NCBI GenBank assembly: GCA_002315875.1
Contig: DCIL01000066.1
Location: forward strand, 7,560-21,162
From: Verrucomicrobia bacterium UBA1727
GTDB lineage: Bacteria > Verrucomicrobiota > Kiritimatiellia > RFP12 > UBA1067
Direction: 5' to 3'
Length of the DNA stretch: 13,603 nt
In this document: piece by piece, positions 1 through 4,854 of the stretch
Layout of the letters: every line of letters starts with the position of its first letter
How positions within the stretch are numbered: position 1 is the stretch's first letter
Made by a program: the position numbers and the translations under genes
The notes under the pieces: model-generated
Databases searched by the model: none
What the model was told of the DNA's origin: nothing
Seen by the model: the letters and a program-made list of their open reading frames with translations, nothing else

Positions 1-265
1 CGATCATCGTCTTGATCTGCTCTTCTGAAACCTTGCGCTTGCCGCACGCGTGACGAATGGCCTTCTCGATCTTCTGACGCTCGAAGGTCTGCCGCGTGCC
101 GTTGTGCTTGATGACCTGCACCTCGTCCCGATCAATCTCCTCATAGGTCGTGAAGCGATAGCCGCACTTGAGACACTCGCGGCGGCGGCGAATCGCCGCG
201 CCATCGCGCGCACTGCGGCTGTCAAGAACCTTGTCGTCGTCAACCTGACACTTAGGACACTTCAT
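1..265 (-). CDS. nrdR: Transcriptional repressor NrdR, N-terminal part (3' end outside window)
   Basis: NrdR is a zinc-finger and ATP-cone repressor that senses ATP/dATP and shuts down ribonucleotide reductase genes. I translated 88 residues from the ATG at 265-263. The start MKCPKC and the later CLKC supply the four zinc-ribbon cysteines (C3, C6, C31, C34). Between them is DSR followed by AIRRRREC, which is diagnostic for the family. RFTTYEEID follows, then the start of the ATP-cone from about residue 48 (VQVIKHNGTRQTFERQKI). The family is usually about 150-170 residues, so roughly half is present and the rest runs off the window edge. The start is supported by AGAGG five bases upstream and by the family's usual first residues. 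It lies 22 bases after rnfE and is probably co-transcribed with it. No ribonucleotide reductase gene and no NrdR box is visible here, so its targets lie elsewhere. Confidence 0.95.
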   Translation of the reverse strand, partial: MKCPKCQVDDDKVLDSRSARDGAAIRRRRECLKCGYRFTTYEEIDRDEVQVIKHNGTRQTFERQKIEKAIRHACGKRKVSEEQIKTMI

Positions 266-267
266 CT

Positions 268-310
268 AAACCTCTCTTCACCTCTCTTCACCTCTCCTCA
301 CTTCTCTTCC
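268..310. repeat. 10-base tandem repeat at the rnfE-nrdR junction
   Basis: On the plus strand the unit CCTCTCTTCA occurs exactly twice (271-290). A one-base variant (CCTCTCCTCA, 291-300) and a more degenerate fourth copy (301-310) follow. Read on the coding (minus) strand, each unit contains an AGAGG-like Shine-Dalgarno core. The copy closest to nrdR supplies its ribosome binding site. The upstream copies encode the last residues of RnfE (SEER) and its stop codon. A change in copy number would alter the RnfE tail or the spacing before nrdR. Confidence 0.7.
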
Positions 311-986
311 CCTTCCCATTCCCACACATCGTGCAATGGCGGCAATCGAGATTCACCGGCAAAGGCGGCGGCGCCCCGTGACGCTGCGCACTCCACTCGC
401 CGAGCCGGTTGATGAGCGCGAGCAGAAGCCCGAGCACGATGAACCCACCCGCCGGCAGAATGGCCATCGTGACGGGACCGGGGTTAATCCCTTTGATCGC
501 GAGGTCGCCCCAGATCGTCAGCGTTCCCGCACCGATCACCTCGCGCACCGAAGCGATGAGCGAAAGCGCCAGCGTGAAGCCGACACCCGAGCCGAGCCCG
601 TCCGCAAACGAATCGACAACCCCGTTCTTGCACGCGAACGCCTCGGCGCGGCCGAGAATGATGCAGTTGACGACGATGAGCGGAATGAAGATGCCCAGGG
701 ACTTCGAAAGCTCGGGGAGATACGCCTGCATCAACAGGTCGATCGCCGTCACGAACGTGGCGATGATGACGATGTAGCAGGGAATGTGAACCGCCGCGGG
801 AATGACCTTGCGCAACGCCGAGACGAGCACGTTGGAACAGATGAGGACGAACGTGGCCGCCAACCCCATGCCGAGCGCGTTCTCAAGCGACGTCGTCACC
901 GCCAGGGTCGGACAAAGCCCCAGCACCAGCCGAAAGGTAGGATTATTCTTGAATATCCCGTACCAGAATACAAGAAACGTTTTCAT
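288..986 (-). CDS. rnfE: Electron transport complex subunit RnfE (RsxE)
   Basis: RnfE is an integral inner-membrane subunit of the Rnf complex, which couples electron transfer between ferredoxin and NAD to ion movement. The 232-residue product matches the family in length and is almost entirely hydrophobic, with about six membrane segments. Family motifs are LGLCPTLAVTT (C25) and NCIILGRAEAFA (C108). In RnfA/RnfE and NqrD/NqrE pairs these cysteines hold the membrane iron-sulfur cluster. REVIGAGTL and ILPAGGFIVLGL favour RnfE over NqrD. The C-terminal tail adds C215, C218 and C221 (CRHCTMC). I chose the ATG at 986 because a near-consensus promoter occupies 997-1025. The frame is open to an ATG at 1049, but that would translate through the promoter and overlap the upstream gene. 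No other rnf gene adjoins it in this window. Confidence 0.92.
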   Translation of the reverse strand: MKTFLVFWYGIFKNNPTFRLVLGLCPTLAVTTSLENALGMGLAATFVLICSNVLVSALRKVIPAAVHIPCYIVIIATFVTAIDLLMQAYLPELSKSLGIFIPLIVVNCIILGRAEAFACKNGVVDSFADGLGSGVGFTLALSLIASVREVIGAGTLTIWGDLAIKGINPGPVTMAILPAGGFIVLGLLLALINRLGEWSAQRHGAPPPLPVNLDCRHCTMCGNGKGKRSEER

Positions 987-996
987 ACGCTCACGT

Positions 997-1025
997 ATTA
1001 TACTACCTTTCGCTGGTTTTGACAA
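997..1025 (-). promoter_or_regulatory. Sigma-70-type promoter for rnfE
   Basis: Reading the minus strand, TTGTCA (1025-1020) is followed by a 17-base spacer and a perfect TATAAT (1002-997). That is 11 of 12 consensus bases at the ideal spacing. The predicted start is near 990, only about 4 bases before the rnfE ATG, so the transcript would be almost leaderless. A weak GTGAG is the only Shine-Dalgarno-like sequence near the ATG. Confidence 0.75.
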
Positions 1026-1035
1026 CCCTTTGCGC

Positions 1036-2598
1036 TCACTGGATTTCAAAGGCGCCGAGCGGCAGGCAGAAGCGGTTGTAGAGTCCGCCGAACCAGGGCC
1101 TCGAGAAAAGGTAGCGAAGACGCTTCGGCTCCTTGATGCCGTCCGCGGCTACGATGAGATCCTTGCCCTTCACTACGCCTCTGAACTCCAGCTTCTTCGT
1201 GCGGTAGTGCGGTGTCTTCTCGGCATTGACGAGCTTCGCGGGCTTGAAGACCCCATCTGCACCCGCGATCTCAAAGCCGACGGCGTCACTGCCCTGCTGC
1301 GGATTGTAGATGTACCAACCGTCCGCATCGTTGAAGGAAAGGACGAACTTGTCGCCTTCGATCTTCCACGACTTGAGCGTCGGCGAGTTGTCGCGGACGG
1401 ACTCGAAACCGTAGTCGCGCTTGAGCGCGTGCAAGGCGAGGCGCTTGGCGACGGTGCGCTTGTCGTTCGGATGGATGTCGGTGAGGTTGCCGACGTCGTT
1501 GATGACCGCCATCGCGGCATTCTTCTCCTCCGCGGCGAACTTCGCCTGCGCGATCTGGATGTTGGCGATGCCCTCATAACCCCACGGCGCGAGCTGCACG
1601 AAGTAAAGCTTCAGATCGGGATTCTTGAACTCCTTCGACCAGCCGTTGTAGAGCGCATGCATCTTGTCGCAATAACGCTGGTATTCCCCGGCATTGTGAC
1701 ACCCCTGATACCAGATGAAGCCGCGGCAGGCCATCGGCGCGTAGGCCGCGACCAAGCCGTTCCAAAGCGCGGACGGCTGCTGGATCCATTTGCCGGCGCA
1801 GACCCGGACATCCTTGTAGACGCCGTCCTTCTTCTCCTTCTCGAAGGCCTTCTCGTCCAGAAGCGGCAGCGCCGCCACATCCTTGAGCGAGTCCATTCCC
1901 TCGTAGCCGCTGCGCGGAGTCCACGCATCAATGTTGGTGCCGCCCCAGGAGCTGTCCACAAGCCCGATCGGAATATCGAGCGCATTGGCAAGCTCGAGCG
2001 CGAAGTAGTAGCCCATGGCGGACGGGATTCCGCCGCCGCGCTTTATGAACCTGTCGTACATCTCGGGCGTCATCTTCATCCACTCCGCCTTGTAGTCCTT
2101 CTTGGGAGTGACGGACGCCACATGTTTCGTCTTGACGAGACGGACGAACGGCTTCACCGTCGAGGTGAGCGTCATCGCACCCCATCCGTCGCGATAGCGA
2201 GGACTCGCCCCCCAGATCGGACAATCGGTGTTGGACTGCCCCGAGCACATCCATACCTCGCCGACCAGCACGTCCTTCACTTCGACCGCGTCGAGTTCGC
2301 TGTCGAAGAGATATCCCGGCTCACGCTCGGTTACCTTGAGCACACGCGACTCCTTCGACGCCTCCATCGACGGCAGCATCACCTTCCAGCAGCCCTTCGC
2401 ACAAGCAGTCGCCGAAACCTCGTTGCCGGCGAACTCAACCGTCACCTTGCTTCCTGCGGTGGCCTTGCCCCAGACGGGAACCTCCCGCCCGCGTTGCAGC
2501 ACCATGCCGTCCGCGAACGGAGTGCCAAGATCGATTTTAGCGAAGGCCGGAAGCGTCATCGCTCCGGCCATAAACAAGGTGATAGTCAGGTTTTTCAT
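1036..2598 (-). CDS. Secreted sialate O-acetylesterase-like carbohydrate esterase
   Basis: This 520-residue protein belongs to the sialate O-acetylesterase/SASA group of SGNH hydrolases, which remove O-acetyl groups from sialic acid or other sugars. It starts with a signal peptide (about residues 1-20, ending PAFA). A beta-rich N-terminal domain (LGTPFADGMVLQRG, VPVWGKA) comes next. The nucleophile motif is WMCSGQSN with Ser122. The oxyanion region is VDSSWGGTNIDAW, and the Asp/His motif is TDIHPNDK (D374, H376). The usual WYQGESN motif reads WYQGCHN at 297-302, an unusual change. Export to the periplasm or surface and action on acetylated host or plant glycans are inferred. The exact substrate cannot be read from sequence, and many relatives act on xylan or pectin acetyl groups. 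It stands alone between the PTVV-repeat gene and rnfE, with its own -10-like element. Confidence 0.88.
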   Translation of the reverse strand: MKNLTITLFMAGAMTLPAFAKIDLGTPFADGMVLQRGREVPVWGKATAGSKVTVEFAGNEVSATACAKGCWKVMLPSMEASKESRVLKVTEREPGYLFDSELDAVEVKDVLVGEVWMCSGQSNTDCPIWGASPRYRDGWGAMTLTSTVKPFVRLVKTKHVASVTPKKDYKAEWMKMTPEMYDRFIKRGGGIPSAMGYYFALELANALDIPIGLVDSSWGGTNIDAWTPRSGYEGMDSLKDVAALPLLDEKAFEKEKKDGVYKDVRVCAGKWIQQPSALWNGLVAAYAPMACRGFIWYQGCHNAGEYQRYCDKMHALYNGWSKEFKNPDLKLYFVQLAPWGYEGIANIQIAQAKFAAEEKNAAMAVINDVGNLTDIHPNDKRTVAKRLALHALKRDYGFESVRDNSPTLKSWKIEGDKFVLSFNDADGWYIYNPQQGSDAVGFEIAGADGVFKPAKLVNAEKTPHYRTKKLEFRGVVKGKDLIVAADGIKEPKRLRYLFSRPWFGGLYNRFCLPLGAFEIQ

Positions 2599-2609
2599 AG
2601 TGTTAGCGA

Positions 2610-2615
2610 ATTATA
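2610..2615 (-). promoter_or_regulatory. -10 element just upstream of the esterase gene
   Basis: On the minus strand a perfect TATAAT lies 11 bases before the ATG at 2598, giving a predicted leader of about 5 bases and no visible Shine-Dalgarno. The ten bases TATAATTCGC are identical to those before potA. No good -35 sits 16-18 bases upstream. A perfect TTGACA at 2622-2617 is one base away and cannot pair with this -10. It could pair with TATGAA over the start codon (17-base spacer), but that would place the transcript start inside the gene. Confidence 0.5.
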
Positions 2616-2625
2616 ATGTCAAAAA

Positions 2626-3108
2626 TCATTGAACGGTAATCGTCCTTTGCTCGTAATGTCCCGGCTGCCAGACACGGATGACCGAGCCGTTCGCCTGCAC
2701 CTGATCGACATAGCAGCCGTTGACCCAGACGTTCTGCGTAGTCGCAACCGGAGTCGTGACCACAGTCGGAGTCACCACCGCAGGAGTCGTGACTACCGTC
2801 GGCGCGGCAACCACAGTCGGAGTCACCACCGTCGGAGTCGTAACCACCGTCGGGGGCGCCGCCACCACGGTCGGGGACGAAATCGCGCTGCCGATGATTC
2901 CACCGACCACCCCGCCCGCGAAGCCCGGCCAGAAATTACGTCCGCCGCGACCCCACCAGCCACGGTCACCATGCCAATGCGGATGGCAAGGACGGCACGG
3001 ATGAACGGGACGACACCATCCGCCGCCTCCGCATCCCCTCGGGCCCGCAAAGGTAAGCCCCGTAATCATTACTGCGCCGAGCGCAACGACCATTTTCATC
3101 TTGTTCAT
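2626..3108 (-). CDS. Small secreted glycine-zipper protein with PTVV repeats
   Basis: I do not recognise a named family. The 160-residue protein has a signal peptide (MNKMKMVVAL to about TFA, residue 21). A Cys/His/Trp/Gly-rich stretch (about 24-60, with C26, C32, C38, C41 and several His) could bind metal or form disulfides. A glycine-zipper segment (GFAGGVVGGIIGSAIS, 62-77) resembles those of membrane-inserting outer-membrane proteins. A Pro/Thr/Val repeat (79-124) of PTVVTT, PTVVTP and PTVVAA units follows, with a higher-order period of about 17 residues. The C-terminus contains VWQPGHYE (146-153), like the W-x-PGH-[WY] motif of many small secreted proteins. AAGGA seven bases upstream supports the start. 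It lies 82 bases after the YnbE/YdbL-like gene and may be in the same transcript. A cell-envelope location is likely; the function is unknown. Confidence 0.8.
   Translation of the reverse strand: MNKMKMVVALGAVMITGLTFAGPRGCGGGGWCRPVHPCRPCHPHWHGDRGWWGRGGRNFWPGFAGGVVGGIIGSAISSPTVVAAPPTVVTTPTVVTPTVVAAPTVVTTPAVVTPTVVTTPVATTQNVWVNGCYVDQVQANGSVIRVWQPGHYEQRTITVQ
2740..2880. repeat. Degenerate tandem repeat encoding the PTVV tract
   Basis: Coding units for P-T-V-V-T-T, T-P and A-A recur many times. At the protein level the larger period is about 17 residues (51 bases). Copies differ at synonymous positions, so this is an aged coding repeat and not a recent perfect expansion. It encodes an extended Pro/Thr-rich linker between the glycine zipper and the C-terminal motif. 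Confidence 0.7.
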
Positions 3109-3123
3109 GTTCTTTTCCTTTCT

Positions 3124-3139
3124 CCACCCTTTTGGGCGG
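3124..3139 (-). other. Leader hairpin before the PTVV-repeat gene
   Basis: In minus-strand RNA, CCGCCC and GGGUGG form a six-pair stem (one G-U) around an AAAA loop, ending about six bases before the AAAGGA ribosome binding site. There is no U tract, so it is not a classic terminator. It could stabilise a processed 5' end or affect ribosome access. Its role is inferred only. Confidence 0.35.
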
Positions 3140-3190
3140 CATACTGGTCAAGGAATCCGTTCTTTATCTTTCTGACAAAAATTTTTCAGG

Positions 3191-3643
3191 TCACTTCTGG
3201 TACCAGGTCCCGTCCTCGCGCTGGATCCACACCTTGCTGCCCGCAGGCACCTTCTCTTCGAACTTCCGGTACGAGCGCTTGCGGACCGCCTCGATCGACA
3301 CGCCGCTCGTCTTGGCCACCTCCTCCAGGCGCTTCGTCCGGCGCATGTTCGCCTCGGCAATCGTGATCTTATCGTCATCAGTCGCCTTCTCGCGCGCCAC
3401 CAACGTGCCCTTGTTGTCGATACCCGCCGCCTGGCTGTCGAGCAGTTTCTTGATCTCGGTGAACTGTCCGCTCGGCTTCGACATGTTCACGTCCGAAAAC
3501 GCCCGGTCGATTTCCTTGTCGACCTTGAGATTGACATCGAGCGTGATGTGGATCGGCTTCACTTCGCTTTCGGTCTTGACCGTAAAGCATCCCGCCAGTG
3601 CCAGCGGCAAGGCGCCAACAACCATGATCGTACGAATGTTCAT
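3191..3643 (-). CDS. ydbL: Lipoprotein with YnbE-like and YdbL-like (DUF1318) segments
   Basis: In E. coli, YnbE (a small outer-membrane lipoprotein) and YdbL (a periplasmic DUF1318 protein) work with YdbH in an envelope-spanning lipid-transport bridge. This 150-residue protein appears to combine both. It has a lipobox LAGC (lipidated Cys19). A YnbE-like segment (KPIHITLDVNLKVDKEIDRAF, about 29-49) is followed by a DUF1318-like region (about 66-146: EIKKLLDSQAAGIDNKG, then EVAKTSGVSIEAV and KVPAGSKVWIQ). The ATG overlaps the stop of the ydbH homologue by four bases (ATGA) and has AAGGAAAG upstream, so translation is probably coupled. The upstream ydbH homologue strongly supports the call. The domain assignment is by eye. 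Such joined forms may be usual in this lineage, so 'fusion' is relative to E. coli. Confidence 0.75.
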   Translation of the reverse strand: MNIRTIMVVGALPLALAGCFTVKTESEVKPIHITLDVNLKVDKEIDRAFSDVNMSKPSGQFTEIKKLLDSQAAGIDNKGTLVAREKATDDDKITIAEANMRRTKRLEEVAKTSGVSIEAVRKRSYRKFEEKVPAGSKVWIQREDGTWYQK

Positions 3644-4854
3644 TTGTTCTTTCCTTTCAGCTTGTTCGAATAGCCAAGTCCCGTATTTATGAGCTGTTCA
3701 AGCTCTCCGTTCAAATTGAGCGTCAGGTCCACCGGCACCGTGACTCCTCCGCGTTCCACCGAGCCCTTGAGCTGGACCGAAAGCCGCGCCGTGTTCCCAT
3801 CGCCGCGCTCGAGATCGAGCCGAAGGACGCTGTAATCCATGTCGGCCAAGGCGTTCGCCACATTCTGCCGCGCCGCGGAATCCAAACCCGCCAGCGCCAG
3901 GTTTTCCGCCACCGCCTCGGAATCGTAGACGCGAAGACGCCCCGTCTGTCCAGGCGTCGAATAGAGGAACGCATCCTTGAGCCGCACCGAGCTTCCCGCC
4001 TCCCGCACATACGCCTTCACGCATCCGTGGAGATGTCCCGACGCTTCGCCGCGGAATCCGTTGATGTGACGCAGCGCCTCGCCCGCCTCCACCTCGTCCA
4101 GGAACAGCGTAAAGCCGGCATTGAGCCGCTTCGGATCGAGAAAGAGCGAGTAGACGCTCACCCTGCCGCCGCAAAAACCTGCCGTCGCCTCGTTGACCAT
4201 CAACGCCCTTTCGGTTGCACGAATCGCCGCGGTGAGATTGGACAGGGTAATTCGGTCACGCGCAAGCGATCCGACCCTGAGGAACATCGGATCGATATCG
4301 TAGTGACTGGCGATGCCGGACGCCCCGAGCTTGACCGAAAGGTCCGAAAGCGACATTTCGTGTCCGTCCTTCACCGCACTGACGCACACGTTCTCTATCG
4401 GAGCTTTCACGCTCCAGACCGGAACCGGCATCGAAAAAGTTCGCCGCGCCGTTGCCGAAAGCGAAAGCGCCCCCGAGAACGTGAGATTGGATACACCGGC
4501 GATCGGATGATCCTCAACGAGCTTGCGCAGCAGCGAGTCGTGCTCGTCAAAGCGCGCGTACGGCAAGGCGGCCGTCATCTCCCACTCGCAGGCGGAGGCG
4601 GCGAACTTTACTTGCGGACGCCATACCGAGCCCGGAACCGAGATTCTCAAACTGCCCTCAACTCCCGGACCGTTCCTCCAGCAATATCCGAAGTCGAAGT
4701 CGGAATCAACGATAAGCCCGTACTCCGCGGCAAATTTGGAAACCATTCTCTCGACCACCGTCGGCAGTACGAAAGGCAAGGCAATTACTATCGCGATCAG
4801 CAAGACCGCAATCACAATCGCCAATTTGAGCAACAACCTCTTGATGGTATTCAC
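3640..4854 (-). CDS. ydbH: YdbH-like AsmA-type intermembrane lipid-transport protein (short form)
   Basis: YdbH is one of the large AsmA-like proteins (with TamB and YhdP) that carry phospholipid from inner to outer membrane in enterobacteria. This 404-residue protein has one N-terminal membrane anchor (about residues 6-31) followed by a periplasmic beta-rich body. The C-terminal part resembles the YdbH domain: CGGRVSV (228-234), DEVEAGEALRHINGF, ASGHLHG, LKDAFLYSTPGQTGRLR, ADMDYSVLRLDL and VPVDLTLNLNG. E. coli YdbH is over twice as long (about 880 residues), so the hydrophobic groove would be much shorter. The start is GTG at 4854, and its GTGA overlaps the stop of the LVIVD gene. The next gene encodes the YnbE/YdbL-like partner with another 4-base overlap. 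Gene order and overlaps strengthen a sequence match that alone would be moderate. Confidence 0.75.
   Translation of the reverse strand: MNTIKRLLLKLAIVIAVLLIAIVIALPFVLPTVVERMVSKFAAEYGLIVDSDFDFGYCWRNGPGVEGSLRISVPGSVWRPQVKFAASACEWEMTAALPYARFDEHDSLLRKLVEDHPIAGVSNLTFSGALSLSATARRTFSMPVPVWSVKAPIENVCVSAVKDGHEMSLSDLSVKLGASGIASHYDIDPMFLRVGSLARDRITLSNLTAAIRATERALMVNEATAGFCGGRVSVYSLFLDPKRLNAGFTLFLDEVEAGEALRHINGFRGEASGHLHGCVKAYVREAGSSVRLKDAFLYSTPGQTGRLRVYDSEAVAENLALAGLDSAARQNVANALADMDYSVLRLDLERGDGNTARLSVQLKGSVERGGVTVPVDLTLNLNGELEQLINTGLGYSNKLKGKNK

Noticed and set aside
1003..1040. Terminator hairpin after the esterase gene
   Set aside because: Only a four-pair GGTT/AACC stem is visible on the minus strand, with no U tract; the same bases belong to the rnfE promoter.
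987..1049. Upstream ATG (1049) as the rnfE start
   Set aside because: It would overlap the esterase end and translate through a near-consensus promoter; the family starts close to the MKTF residues.
802..2616. 604-codon plus-strand open frame opposite the esterase
   Set aside because: It runs antisense to a gene with clear catalytic motifs, and its translation has the Arg/Val/His-rich make-up of a complement frame with no recognisable domain.
3150..3178. Promoter for the PTVV-repeat gene
   Set aside because: TTGTCA (3178-3173) is a fair -35, but the bases 16-18 further on (near 3155-3149) do not resemble TATAAT.
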